From Garcia nutans (Eukaryota; Streptophyta; Magnoliopsida; Malpighiales; Euphorbiaceae), in assembly GCA_947685225.1 (NCBI GenBank), contig CANTUV010000035.1, positions 38,192,001 through 38,256,000 of the forward strand: a stretch of 64,000 bases of DNA, given 5' to 3'. The notes below the pieces were generated by a model. The model saw only the letters and a list, made by a program, of their open reading frames with translations, did not search any database and was not told the origin of the DNA. Below are positions 21,617 through 33,911 of this stretch, piece by piece. A program made the position numbers and the translations under genes. Each line of letters begins with the position of its first letter. The stretch's first letter is position 1.

Positions 21617-24119
21617 TGAATGGATCATCTTTGACTCCAACTCAATAAACTTTCCTTAGCTTGAATGTTGCTTTTCGATTTTACTTTCTTTAATTGGAAC
21701 TATCATGTTTTTCAAATTTAAATTTGTTTGAATAAATTACTTTCATCATAAATTTCTGTTGGTCTTTGTCCATTTTAGTGCTCAACCAATGAGGAATTTA
21801 GCTTGATGTTTATAAATTAATGTGTCTAGGCATCATGACTCGAATGACTTTACTAGATGAGGGAATTACTCTATAGCATTGAGTTGTGTATGCTTACTTA
21901 GAGAGGGCTCATGCATAATTATCTTTGTCTAGGGCTTAGTCAGTCTTAGAACATGCTTTGACAAACTTTCGAGGCGAAATTGAACTCTGCTTATTTAAGG
22001 GAGAAATGATCTAGGCATTGTTTGATAAGCCAACAACTAGTATCCACCCTATTAAATATCAATCCCTAGTTGTTCCTTTGAGCCTTCATAAAATTTTAGC
22101 TTTCTTTTCATTGGCATATAACCTCAACAACCTATCTTGAGCTATTGTGATACTTTTGACAAGTCTTATGATCACTAAGATGAATAGGCAAGAAGATCAA
22201 AGAAAGCAATGATTAATCAAGATCATGTGGATAGTTGAAGTTCTCAAGACCATAAGGGTAGTTGAAGTTCTCCTAATATCTCCAATATATCAAGACAATA
22301 TCAGAGTAACAAATGATTTATCCCTATTAAAGAATATTTATGTTACTCCACTCATCCATTATTGGAAGCCCAAGTTGGTACAAACAAGACAACTATGTTT
22401 GAGCTAGAACAAAAAAAAAAGGAAAAAAAAGAGAAAAAAAAGGAGAGAGAATAGAAAAAGAAAAGAAAGAAAAAAGAATAGAAAAAAAAGGAAGAAGAAG
22501 AAAAAAAAAAGATAAAACCTAAAAAGGCGGTTCATAAAGCTAACTGAGTTATCTTTTACCTAAAGCAGCAAAAGGCTTCTATTTGGTTCATAAAGACCTT
22601 TTTTGAGTTGGTCCAACCCAACCAAAGATTCAATTAAAATTGGAGAAAAGGAGGAAGACCACACAGTTCTTGAAAGTTCTGTGGTCCAACAAGAAAGAAG
22701 GACAAAAAGACAAAGAAAGGGAAGAGTAAGAAAAATAAAAAGAAAGAAAAGGGAGAAGAAGAAAAGAAACAAATTTGGGTCTTAAACTTTATGCAAGGAA
22801 AAAAAAATTGTCTTAGTAGTCAATATCCAGTTTAATGCTAAGAAGATAGAAGAAATTTGGAGTCTAGCAAGGTTGCCTCCAAGCTGCCTAAAATTCCAAC
22901 AAGAAATTTGTAGTGTGAAGGTTTGTCCATTGTGTCACACCAGCTCCAATCTCAAAATGGCCTTCACTTAAGCATGTTTCCCTCATAGACCCCATTTTAA
23001 GCCTATCAAAGACCTGTTGATCTCTCTTGGTAGGTAGAGTCTATTAGTGGAGATAGTTTGGATAAGCATGCATATGAGATAGACAGTATTTAAACTCAAT
23101 GAGACCTTTGGCCAAATAATGTATATGTGCCTATCTGAAGTGCAACAGTTCTTGCTTAAATAGAAATGATTCCTGAGTTTAAGTATGGTAACTAGGGTTG
23201 TCATGTTATAGATATGTTAATTTGGAAAATCAAGTCCTGAGGTGCATCGACATTAATTTGGCAAAGCCAACATTTAATTTCAAAATGAAAAATTCAAAAT
23301 TTTCAAAAAAAAAAAATAAATAAAAATAAAATTTTTTTTGTCATAACAAAGCCTTCAAGTTAAGGGAAGTATGTTGAACCTCCAAAGGACACATTGAGCA
23401 AAGAAAATTATTATTAGCAAAGTTATGAAGAAACTACCAACTGACATTCTGAAATACAGCTCGAAATAGATGAATCCCTGACTCTGCAACTTGGGACCTC
23501 CACCACTCATGTTTTCAACATCTTGAAGATAAAAGCCACAAATGCAAAGCTTTCGATCATTCCAATGCAAGACTTGAACAAGCATCAAAACGGAACCAAT
23601 GAGAATACTTCTGCTGATTGCCTCATTCTGTGAGTCATGGAACCACTGTAAGTATTATTCATGCATATCATGCATACATGAGCATATCACATCGCACTTT
23701 CTTGTCTTTTGTTGTCTATTCTTTGGCAAAATGAACAGCAAACACCTTGTGAACTTAAGAATCAAAAGAAGATATCGAATCAGGGGGGCATAGAAATCCC
23801 ATTGCTTGAGAAAGCTCCAGTAATTTGCAAAGAGAAGAAATACGTGCTTGTGTGAAGAACTAGACAACAACAACATCAATCAGAGTCCGCATAGAAAAAT
23901 CATGAGTTTGAGCCTACACAGGGGGCAAAGTTTCTCCTTTTCAATTTTTTAGGTTTATATTCCAAATATTTTTAAACTCACTTACAAATATTTTGCCACA
24001 TAGGGGGGCAAGGAGAGGATATAAGGTCCAATTAAAAATAGCTAAATCTTTGCAAAAAGGAAGAACAAAAGAATGGAACAATTAGAACTCTCAAAAGAAT
24101 GAAGATGCGAAAGGGAAAA
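21617..24119 (+). other. Non-coding internal region of T1
   Basis: About 2.5 kb with no supported gene. It holds strong purine runs on the plus strand (22408-22520 and 22688-22775), a block homologous to 13157-13800 (from about 23078), and a G-run at 23783-23789 and 24001-24008 that could act as a polypurine tract. Where an autonomous Tat element would carry protease, RT and integrase, there is nothing recognisable. Confidence 0.6.
22408..22520 (+). repeat. Long polypurine run
   Basis: About 110 bp almost wholly A and G on the plus strand, with few interruptions. A second purine-rich run is at 22688-22775. These are low-complexity sequence; no coding value is seen. Confidence 0.8.
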
Positions 24120-24321
24120 GACCCGATCTCAAAGGATGAAGATCCATTTTTAAGGGTAAAGACCCGATCTCAAGGATGAAGATCCATTTTCAAGGGTGAA
24201 GACCCGATCTCAAAGATGAAGATCCACTTTCAAGGGTAAAGACCCGATCTCAAGGATGAAGATCCATTTTTAAGGGTAAAGACCCGATCTCAAGGATGAA
24301 GATCCACTTTCAAGGGTAAAG
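24120..24321 (+). repeat. 40-bp tandem array in the T1 3' region
   Basis: Five units of 40-41 bp, starting 24120, 24161, 24201, 24241 and 24281. Each begins GACCCGATCTCAAGGATG and ends CAAGGGTAAA. A sixth unit starts at 24321 (G) and is cut there by A3; ACCCGATCT resumes at 28244 after the A3 fragment. Confidence 0.9.
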
Positions 24322-26822
24322 TGTAATATCCCAATGTATGCCCTAGAAGTTTTAATACAACTGTGGTTTGATTTGAATTAAATGTATATATGTTTTTGCA
24401 AAGGAAATGATTGTGTTAATGGAATGTATATGTTGTATATATGTTAATATATATAACATATATATTGGTCAAAATGAGTGGTCAAGGGAAGAAGATATTT
24501 TATTTGTTATGTGTGAAATTACTTTAAAGGGCACTTGATTAGAAGAAAGCTAGAACAAGTGAGAAGAGGGTATGTTGGTAATTTTCTTTTTGGAACACTT
24601 GGTGGAGATTTAAAGAGAAGTTGACTTTGTTTTCTTCATCATCTTTTCTTCTTTTCCATGTGTGTGGCCGGCTCCTTCAAAGACAAAAGGAAGCAAGAGA
24701 GCAAGAGAGGTTCTTGAAGTTCTAAGCTCAAATTGAAGGAAGAATTAAGTGATTAAGTTGGAGATTTGTGAAATTCATCAATTTTGGTAAGTTCTTTCTC
24801 TTGTTTCCTTTGTTATTTTTGAAGTTGTGTTTGAGTTGAGTTATGATTTGTGAATATTATGATTAGGTGTGTTTGTGATTTGTTTATAAGTGTTAAAGTT
24901 GATTTTTAAATGAGAAGTTAAGTTGGTGTTTGAGTTGAAAGAGTGAGTTGTGTTTATATTAGGGTTTTGAAGTAATAAGTGAAGTGTAACTTGAGTTTGA
25001 TCAAGTATTTTCATAGATTTTCATGTTGTTTGTGTTTGTTGGAGTTGTAAGCTCAAAATATGTGATTTTGATGGAAGGCAGTAGCATTGTGAATGCCACG
25101 CCCGTGGCCTTGGTTGCCATGGCCGTGGTCAATTTTTACCATGGCCGTGGAGGTGTGGAGCATGGGAGGCAGAATCATAATCTAACCCACGCCCGTGGGG
25201 GTTGAGGTGGCCACGGCCGTGGGCTTTTAAATGTGATGTTAAGTGATACTTTGTAATCTAAAGGTCTAAGATGAAGTTAATAAGTGATATATTGTATGGA
25301 AATTCATGTATTGTCTTAATTTTTGGATTAGGTTTTGAAAGAAGGTGAGTTGCCCTAGTTTGGGAAGTGAAGAATCTTGGAAAAGGAAAGTGTTTAGAGT
25401 AGTGTGAATTGTTATTGAGGTAAGTACAAATCTTGCATTATTGCATTGTTAATGCATATGAATAATGTTATGTTGTGTACAATGTGGAACATACATTCAT
25501 ATGATGTTGAGATTGAATATACATTTGATGATATTGATGATGCTTATGAACAATGTACTTTGTTATATTTATGTCAATGATGCCATAAGTATAATGTGAA
25601 GGATATGATGTAAATGATTGTGTATTTGAAAGATGAGTTGCTATAATGTTATGTTTTGCATAATGTGAATTGAGATAAGTGAGGCATGTATGCCTATGTG
25701 ACGATGTTTAATGTATTTGGTTATGTATACTTGAATAATGAAGTGTGATAATGTAAATTGAGACCTGATAAGATATGAGGCCATTGTGTTTGGCTATAAT
25801 GATTCAAAAGAGACATGAGGCCATTGTGATTGGCCATGATGATTCAAAAGAGACATGAAGCCATTGTGTTTGGCTATGATGATGGGAATTGAGAATGAAA
25901 TGAATAATGAAATAATAAATGAATTGTGTGGCTAATGTGTTATTCCATTTTCAGAGTTTGTTGTTGGTGGCATGCCTATTATTAGTAACAATCTCTTGAA
26001 GTTAGGTTGGACTTGGTCCTTGAAGCCTAATTGAGATGTTACCACCCTTGAAGCTAGGTTGGGTTGGTTCTTGAAGCCAAGTTGGGTTGATATTTAGCAT
26101 GCTTTGTTCCCCTTGAAGCTTGGTTGAACCTAATCCTTGAAGCCTAGTTGGGTTTATGATAATGATTAATGTGATAACAAAACCAAAGCATTAACTCTGA
26201 AAATTGAATGGCATATTAGTGTGTTTTGGGCCCATGCTTGTCTTTGTATTTATTGTGATTCTTGAATGGTAAAATTAATGGAACTATGAAGATGTAATAT
26301 GAATGTTGTTATGACATTGAACAAAGTATGATGGGAAATGTGATATTCTTTTAAATGATGTATGAGATTAATTGTGATATTATATCATAATAAAGCATCA
26401 TGTTAGTATACTTTGTACTACTAAGCCGTTGGCTTAGCGCGATATTGTTGATCGCGCAGGTGACAGAGTTGAACCCGAGAGTTCCTCGAGACCAAGTGAG
26501 AGTAGACATTGAAGAATTTACTGTTGGACTTAAAGATCAGAGAAGAGCTGCCAATCATGTATATATTCTATGTTTTGTAAACTTTGGTTTGTAACATATT
26601 TGTAATAACTTCCGCTGTGAATTAATAAACATTATATATATATATATATCTATATATGGTGTCTTTTGGATTTCTTTTAAAATATTTGAGATTGGTTTCA
26701 CTTATTTACAAAGATATATGTTGTGTAATTTTTTTTAACTGTGACATTTCCTATATTCAGTATACGTATATTACGATCGTTTAAGCATGCTTGGTACGTA
26801 TACGGGGTATAGGGGTGTTGCA
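24322..26822 (+). repeat. 5' LTR of A3
   Basis: 2501 bp from TGTAATATCCC to GGTGTTGCA (TTGCA where the others have TTACA). It contains a GC-palindrome cluster (25085-25225), a 58-nt GTAAC...GTTAC module (25985-26042) followed by CTTGAAGC-type repeats, and the paired hairpins (26421-26457). Confidence 0.85.
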
Positions 26823-26829
26823 ATTGTTT

Positions 26830-26841
26830 TGGTATCAGAGC
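26830..26841 (+). other. Primer-binding site of A3, tRNA-iMet type
   Basis: TGGTATCAGAGC eight bases after the LTR end, identical in A1 (36301-36312) and A2 (59666-59677). Confidence 0.85.
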
Positions 26842-26995
26842 CTAGGTTTGAGATTCTCAACCTAGGTGAAGTGTAAGAAAAAGAGTATTTTGACTTTAAA
26901 AAAAAATTGGTTTTTGACTATTATACATGTTTGGGATTGGCAGTCTCTGATCTTTAATAAGATGTATTCTGCTGTGTTTGCAGACATAGGTTGTG

Positions 26996-28243
26996 ATGGA
27001 TTCTCACTTGCGACAGTCAGTAGAGGGTAGTGCGGAGAGCGTAGCTCCTGATGAGGTTAGAGAGGGAGCTAGAATGGATAGTGCTGGAGATGTACCTGCT
27101 TCTGTATCGGGGAGACCAGTTGGTGAGGAGGTTCCACCAGTCTGGCTTAGGCATGTGGTAGAGGCTTTGAGGCCAGTACCAGTGCAACCACCGCCACCAC
27201 CCCCACAGCCTTTGGTATCAGTGAGGCATTATGACAAATTAAGGAAATATGGAGCATAAGATTTCTTAGGTACTATTGATCCAGCTGTAGCTGAGCAGTG
27301 GCTAGATAAAGTACAGAGAATATTTGTTCAGTTGCAAGCCACTCCAAAAGAAAATTTTGATTATGCACGATCATTGTTGCAGAAGGATGCATACGACTGG
27401 TGGAAGACAGTGCCCCATGCTATGGATGATCCACCTACATTGTCCTATGCTGATTTCTTAAGAGAGTTTGAATTGAAGTATACTCCAAGGGAGTATAAAG
27501 ATGTGAAAAAGATGGAGTTTTTGAGTTTGAAGCAAGATCACCGGACTGTGACAGAATATGAGCTAGAGTTTATCCGGTTGAGCCATTATGCTGGGGGTAT
27601 TATATCTGATGAGATAGATAGATGCAGAAGATTTGAGGAGGGATTGAGGCCCTCTATCATGTGTCTTGTGGTTGGATTTAGATATCATGATTTTTCCCAG
27701 CTTGTGGCAGCAGCTAGGAGTGTGGAAAGAGCTCAGGGTATTGCGGCTGCTTCTGAAGAAGAGATCAGGGTGAGAAGACCCCAGTTTGAGGCAGGGTCTT
27801 CATCAGTAAAGAGAGGTAAAGGAAGCTTCATTGCTCGGGTTAGTAGGAGTCAGAGGCCAGCTGGTTGGTCAGTACAGTTTCAGAGACAGAGATTTAGACC
27901 TACAGTTTCAGTGGCGAGTGCTCCGACCCCAGTAACTCAGAGATCCACTCTACCCATTTGCATTCATTGTGGTAGGCCACATGGTGGTACTTGTTGGAGG
28001 ACTGGTGTGACAGGGGAATGTTTCAGATGTGGGTCGCCTGATCACTTTGTTAGAGATTGTCCTGAGAGGCAGGAGCAGATGTCAGTAGATTCTGCAGCTT
28101 CTCGACCTATTGTGAGGGGAGGTCGAGGAGGCAGGAGTTTCAGCAGAGGAGGCAGATCTGGGTTCAGTTTTAGAGGAAGTTCTGCATCCAGGGAGAGTAG
28201 ACCAGAGGAGCCTGGATCTTCTCAGAGGATCTATGTGATGCAG
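26996..28243 (+). pseudogene. Gag of A3, with a stop codon and truncated
   Basis: ATG 26996, same frame throughout. A TAA at 27257-27259 stands where A1 has a Glu codon. The frame then runs on through the capsid-like region (YDWWKTVPHAMDDPPTLSYADFLREFELKYTPREYK) and two zinc-knuckle-like motifs, the second a clear CCHC (CFRCGSPDHFVRDC). It ends in the linker before protease at 28243. Past this point the reading frame continues to 28414, but over T1 repeat and LTR2 sequence, so those last 57 residues are not gag. Confidence 0.8.
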
Positions 28244-28288
28244 ACCCGATCTTTATCCTTCGAACTTTGGGAAATCATAATTGAAGTA
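28244..28288 (+). other. Remnant of the T1 3' region between A3 and LTR2
   Basis: Starts with the array word ACCCGATCT and then 36 bases not seen elsewhere in the window, before LTR2 sequence begins. The first 620 bp or so of LTR2 are missing at this point. Confidence 0.5.
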
Positions 28289-29813
28289 TCCTTTGGAGCT
28301 AGTTCATCCAAGAAGAGTTATTTTTTAGAGAATCAACAAAAGAAGGTATGTTTTAATTCTTTTGATTTATGTTTTATAATAGCCAAATCTATAAAATTTA
28401 AGTTTTTTAAATAAAAAATCTTAGAGTTTTAATTTAATTTTTCCAAGTTTAGAACATTAAAAACGTGACTTTCTTTTCTAAAAGAATTCAAAATTGTTAT
28501 TTTTTCTTCTTAAAAACCTTAAAACACTCATTCAACATATTTTTCTACAAAACCAAAATAAAATTCTGTTTCATTTAAGATTTTAAAGTACGCTCTTTTT
28601 CACTCAAAAAACCTTAAAAAACATCTTTTCTACTTATAAAAACTTCAATTCATGTGTTTAAATTCATAAAATCTCATAAAATATCAAGTTGCTATTTAAA
28701 ACCCTAAAATTAAATTCCTTGGCCGAGAACCCCAAATTGAAAGCCTAAAATCCAAAAATCAACTTTTAAACCTAAAAAAATGAACCCTAACCCTTTAAAA
28801 CCTTAAACCCTAACTTTTTCTAAACTTTAAACCCTTTAAAACATAAAAAACATAAGAACATAAAAAACTCAAAAAAGCTACAGTAGCTCAATTTATTATT
28901 TAAAATCATGAATTAAAAATATTTCAAAAGTGTCTAAAACTCAAGTTTTATTATTTCATCATTCAAATCTTAATTTTTTTAATCAAAGTGTCTTGCTAAC
29001 CTTTAAAAAACATAAAACCTAATCTATTTTAATTACCTAAAAAGTCACATAGCTTAAACTTTAGAATTTCCAAAGCCTTAACACATGAGATAAAGAATCC
29101 TAAGTAGAAATAGTAGCTATACTTGAACTTTTATTTGTTTTATTCAATTCCATATTTATTTATGCTTTGATTTATTTCTTATGCTTTAATTTATTTAATT
29201 TTAATACTTGATTTATTTAATTTATCATGGATGGATGTTTGAATGATTTATATATTATGGATGATTATTTACCTTTATTAATTAATTTAGACTTCCAAAA
29301 GTTGTAAGAGGTATGTTTCCACTTGGTGGGTACCTCATTAGTTAAACATCATGTAATTTAATTTTCTCTTCTATTTTAGAACTTATGTAAAGGGCATGTT
29401 TCTACCTTTTGTTGGGTGTCCATTTATTTGTTTTATTTTGTTTGGACATTGCTTTGATTTTAATATAATGATGCTTTCTTTTTATTGTGTGTAGTATGGA
29501 TAATATTGTTATATTTAAGAATTTTATAATATTAAGACCTATAAAGGAGGCCGGTTCCAATGAACCGGGCGTTGTGGGGGTGCTGGGCCATTTCTCACCT
29601 TCCCCACACGTACCCAACTTTCCGAACCCATTAGGGGGTTGGGAATTCCTTAGGAATCGAGTCATCTACCCCTTTCTTTTTTCCCGGCCCGTCCGGGTGG
29701 CGACTCCATTTTCTCCGGACTTAGGTCCATGTTCTCTAAGGTCCCGAGCCTAAACAGTGCCGAAGTCGCAAGAACCATTCCACCGGGAGTGGGGGCGAAA
29801 ATCCCCGCTCTCA
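28289..29813 (+). repeat. Tat-type LTR2 of T1, 5'-truncated
   Basis: Homologous to 15478-17020 of LTR1 with about 2% difference by eye. It ends CCCCGCTCTCA with no primer site after it, so it is the 3' LTR. It lacks U3 with the GC palindrome and the TATA box, and a 50-bp segment lost between GGGTGTCC repeats. Confidence 0.8.
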
Positions 29814-30202
29814 CTAGTCCGATCCCAATTAAAGAAGGCCAAGCCAAATTAGGTCCAATTTTCAAATATTAAATCTAGCTTATAGTTTTGATTTAGGTTG
29901 GTCCAATTTTAAAAGGCCTAAAATAAGCTTGTTTAACCTTTAAAGCCCTGAAATGGTCCGGTTTGAGGTTAAAGCAGGTTTTGGTTTAGTATGGATCATA
30001 CCATATCGAATTAGGCTTATTCAATTATATATGGATGGTCCATATCAAATTAGAAGCCATATAATTTGATATGGAAGATTCCATATCAAATTAGATGAAC
30101 TCTAATTCGATATGGATGGCCCATATCAAATTAGAATAAGTCTAATTCGATATGGAACACATCCATATCTAATTGGACTTGCTAATTCTATATGGACGTT
30201 GA
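29814..30202 (+). mobile_element. T2 Tat-type LTR, left fragment
   Basis: Plus-strand LTR sequence; its start (CCGATCCCAATTAAA) matches the start of the minus-strand Tat LTR at about 57570. It contains repeats of CCATATCAAATTAG / TAATTCGATATGG. It is interrupted at 30202 by Athila element E and continues on the other side at 52159. Confidence 0.6.
30091..30202 (+). repeat. 112-bp direct repeat flanking element E (left copy)
   Basis: Aligned without gaps to 52047-52158 with five substitutions. The left copy ends exactly at the first base of the E LTR (30203); the right copy begins at the first base after the E right LTR (52046). Confidence 0.85.
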
Positions 30203-31163
30203 TGTTGCGCTCTAATAAAACTACTAGAACTACACTCGCAAGTATACGATGTTGCTGTAGTATTTTGGTGAACACCTCAAGGTCGTCTCACAAGGAAGCT
30301 AGAATAGCTAATTATTTATCAAATCGTAATAACAAATTATCAATAAAATTAAATTGCTAAAAAACTAATGAAAATAGAATGAGTTGAATTTAGAACAATG
30401 AAAGTAAACTGAACAGATATGTTGATTCACTTAATAGAAAGGTCTAGGGTTTGCACTTCTCTACTAACTTATATGTATGAACGGCTATTCCTCTCAACCG
30501 ATTAAATTTCAAAGAACAAATTTCAAGCAACTTAATTAACTGAATCAAGGAAATAAGCTCTCGCATTCAAACATCTTTCAAATAATCTTGTTACAATTGA
30601 AATTATCTTTTTCTTAGGTTTATATTTCTAATTCACCTAAGTCCTTAAATGAATTGTTCCAGCATTAGAATTCATTTCTCAATTCTTCATCTAATACCTC
30701 AAACACATAATCGGTGGCCAATCAATTATATATTAACTTAAATACATTCAATTAAGGATAAAAGAAATAATTCAGTTAAGAGCCATAACCATTTCATACA
30801 AACATAGTAGATCCATACAAACTCGAGACTAGATCAAAATTGATCATAATGATGCTATCAAACAAATTCATCTCAATAAAATTCAAAGAAATTAATTTAG
30901 ACATTAGAGAATTCATGAATACAATTCCAATGAAACTTAAGAAATAGAGTTTGAGGATAAAACCAAATTCAAACTTCCTTTGGCTTCTGAACAATCTCTT
31001 GCTCAGATTGTTGCTAAAAGAATAATGCAATGGCTAAAACTAATTTAATCTAGAGTGTTTGCATGAAAGTGAAATCAAAATTCAAAAGAAAATGAAGAAT
31101 AGCTCAAAAGTTTATGTTGGACGGCAGGAAAAATGTGTAACCCTTTCAAATACCCTATCTTCT

Positions 31164-31171
31164 TATTTATA
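31164..31171 (-). promoter_or_regulatory. TATA box of the E 3' LTR
   Basis: TATAAATA on the minus strand, followed by AGAAGATAG; the same box is at 51305-51312 in the 5' LTR. Confidence 0.6.
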
Positions 31172-31212
31172 CAAAACCCTTGCTCAAAATCCGCGTTTCC
31201 TTTCTTTCCTTA

Positions 31213-31536
31213 GTCCCATGGAGTGACACAACCAAGCTTGTGGCCGTGTCATGTGACAAGGCCAGTGGCTTGGCTGTGTCACCTTCTGTGTAATCTTTCT
31301 TCTTTGCTTCTCTAGAAATGAGTGTGACACGGCCAGTGGCTTGGCCGTGTCACCTGGGTGTGTCAGCTTCTGTGTAATCTTTCTTATTTGCTCTTCTTTC
31401 TTGGCTAAATATGGGACACGGCCAAGCTTGTGGCCGTGTCACCTGCCAGTGTCAGCTTCTACCAAATTTTCCTTCCTTTCTTGGTTCCCTTGGTTTTGCC
31501 CTTAAGGTGAGACACGGCTAGTGGCTTGGCCGTGTC
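31213..31536. promoter_or_regulatory. GACACGGCC palindrome cluster, E 3' LTR
   Basis: Perfect or near-perfect 26-bp palindromes: arms GACACGGCC and GGCCGTGTC around an 8-nt spacer. Spacers on the plus strand are AGTGGCTT (31326-31351), AAGCTTGT (31415-31440) and AGTGGCTT (31511-31536, one arm mismatch). The cluster lies 40-370 bp upstream of the TATA box in element sense. Confidence 0.85.
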
Positions 31537-31834
31537 TTGCTGCTTCATTCTATTCTTTCTTTATTTTGGTCTTCCATGGAAGTTTTTTGCATATTAACCT
31601 AAAACAAACACTTGAAACAAATTTTAAACAAGAATCAAATGAAACATTAACCAAAAACACATAAACATCACACTAAAAACTAATACAACAATGACATAAA
31701 CACTGGAATAAATTAAAACTATCAAAATTGATGAAATCACTAAATAAATAGATTAAAACTACCAAAATGCATGAAGAAAACTATAATCATCATAATAAAT
31801 AAGTTACAATTCTATGACAAAAACTAATAAAACA

Positions 31835-33425
31835 ACTACCACACACTTAAAACTTTGCTTGTCCTCAAGCAAATTCACATGCCATAAATTAAAAACTCAA
31901 ATAACCTTAACCATAATTCAAGTATATAAGATGAAATCCTTTAAAACTCAGCCATAAAATAAATGCAATTTACTTCAATCAAGATTTTCTTAACTCATTC
32001 ATTAATCCAGACATAACAAATCTCCTCTCTCATTTAAGTGTTTCACTCAATTTCAAAGGTTAATTCACTCAAACCACTCATGACTGCATACTGCCATAAA
32101 CTTGCTTAATTATCCAATCTCTCTCACTGATTTTCTCTAGAAATAATCTGAAGGTCTTATTATTTGGATGTAATGGGGCTAAGGTGAAGGTGTGAGAAAA
32201 GACATTTAAGTTGGAACATCAAGAAATGGAGTATCTAAATTAGACAATACTATTGCTTAGAAACTCGTAACTCCCTCAAATGGCATATTCCCCAACCCTT
32301 GATAATCTCACATACTTGCATACTTAAAGAAAAGTACATGAGTCGAAATTCCTCTTTGATGACTAATGCTAGAAAATATATGAATTTTGTATATATATAT
32401 ATATATCTTCTCTTTTATTTTATTTATTTATATATATATATATACAAAATATAGAATTGCATGGAACATCTAGCTCAAAATGTAGAGGAAAAGAATAATC
32501 GTCTCTTAGTCAAATACAATGTGAAAAGTATGCATTTCAACCCAAATATTACTAAAGCAATAATATTTTTTTTAATTCTTACCCCACACTTATGAATTAA
32601 ACCACCCTATTGTCATATAATAAGAAACTCCATTCCTTAATGAAGGTATGATGATAATAGGAAAATGTTGAGTTGTGAATTGTGTTGATCAATCAAGAAA
32701 AAGTCAAAGGCTCAACTTGGCTCACTAAGGAATTCATAATTAAGGGAGGTCTTTTTAAGATAGAAGGGGTAATCCTAATTTGCCTTCATCATTTTAAAAC
32801 TTGAGATGAAATCATAATGTGAGTTCAATTAGTATGCAAAAGCAAGCTCTAGAGATGCAAAATCATGAAGGTGCACACTTAAAAAAAAGAAAATTGATTG
32901 ACAATAATATTCAATCTATGAGTCTCAAAACTCACAAAGGGTGGGTTCTCAAAGATTTATATGTCTTGCATAATGTGAAAATTGATCCTAATTGAATTCA
33001 AATGCTAATCTGTATGTTGATACTAAAGGCTCAAATATAATGCTAGAATTACAGAAAAGTCAATAAGTTTCCAACAATTATACCATGAACAACACACAAT
33101 ATAACACACAAAGACAAACAAAACAAAAATTAAAGGAAAGCTTAAAGATTACCCCACACTTATAAATTACATTGTCCTCAATGGAAACAAGCAGAATAAA
33201 GAAAGAGTTAAGGTACAACCTGTTTTCCATTGTTCCCTTGTGAGGCAAACGCTACCTTTTCACCCACAAACATCAATTGTTCATAAACAAAATACAATAT
33301 ATATAAAATAAACAAAATATAAAGTGTTAACATTAAAAACAAAAATGAAAAATAACAACGAAAATATGTTATAACTAAATACAAGAAAGTAAGGAATTTT
33401 CTCAAAAGATTAGAGCTAATTTGAT
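31835..33425 (-). other. 3' untranslated region of E
   Basis: About 1.6 kb, AT-rich, no supported gene. It holds an AT dinucleotide block (32383-32446) with two (TA)n runs flanking CTTCTCTTTTATTTTATT, and the words CCCCACACTTA and TTGTCCTCAAGCAA (plus strand), usual next to Athila LTRs. Confidence 0.7.
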
Positions 33426-33911
33426 CTACGGTGAAGAAGGATGTGATGATGATGCAGCTGAAGGATGGAGACTCAGAATCTTAGCAAAGTTGCTATTGAT
33501 TTGGTCCAACTGTTGCAAGACCGCAACATGGTTACGATCGACCTTGCTTTCCAATGCCTCTATCCTGTTAATTATCTCTTGATTTTTCGGGATCGGAGCA
33601 TCTTCATCCAAATCAAGAGAATCCGAGTCGAACTCCTCATGGACTCGTGCTCTCTTTTGTCAGCCCCCCGGTGCATCTAGCTCAATTGAAGCCATCACAT
33701 AGGCCCCTCCCCTGTTCACAACCATATGCATCTTCTCAAGTGTGGCCAAATCTAACGAATCATTACCTAAAATTTTAGTCATACGGTAGTTACTCGGGTC
33801 AAAATCATCAAGAAGGGCTGTCGCTAAAGTGGTAACCAATCCTCCAATACAAATAGCACCCTTCTTTTTGTTTGCCACATTGTCAAAAACATCGGCCAAC
33901 CAATAGCCGGC
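33426..33911 (-). pseudogene. Extra ORF of E, distal part
   Basis: Second half of the ORF interrupted by A1. From 33911 the frame reads 84 codons to a TGA at 33660-33662, then stays open in the same phase to the stop at 33426. The C-terminal part has an acidic patch (DSDSLDLDEDAPIP) and a short amphipathic, possibly coiled segment (INRIEALESKVDRNHVAVLQ). No membrane segment is visible. 44129-43530 supplies the N-terminal 200 codons. Confidence 0.75.
33907..33911 (+). repeat. Left target-site duplication of A1 (CCGGC)
   Basis: CCGGC at 33907-33911 and again at 43525-43529, immediately outside the TG...CA ends of A1. Confidence 0.95.

Larger units (their letters stand above)
24322..28243 (+). 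mobile_element. Truncated Tekay-type element A3 (5' LTR to gag)
   Basis: 5' LTR 24322-26822, primer site 26830-26841, gag from 26996 and nothing beyond the gag C-terminus. The right end is abrupt at 28243, between GATGCAG and the T1 array word ACCCGATCT, with AGAC-type microhomology. The pol region and 3' LTR are absent. It is nested in T1 between its 40-bp array and LTR2. Confidence 0.85.
30203..31834 (-). repeat. 3' LTR of E
   Basis: 1632 bp with termini TGTT...AACA in sense. In sense direction it has a cluster of GACACGGCC palindromes (31536 down to 31213), then TATAAATA (31171-31164), then transcript. Upstream (31835 onward) is the GTGTGTGGTAG-type purine-rich stretch, preceded by GCTTGAGGACAAGC, typical of Athila 3' ends. 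Confidence 0.85.

Noticed and set aside
22408..22520. Poly(A) tail of a LINE or SINE
   Set aside because: The run is mixed A/G and internal to T1, with no TSD and no LINE or SINE body upstream.
28244..28414. C-terminal extension of the A3 gag ORF
   Set aside because: The frame stays open by chance through T1 array remnant and LTR2; the same LTR sequence at 15475-15624 gives a similar chance ORF.
32383..32446. Functional AT-rich origin or scaffold attachment site
   Set aside because: It is only two (TA)n runs around a pyrimidine stretch in a retroelement 3' region; nothing further supports a role.
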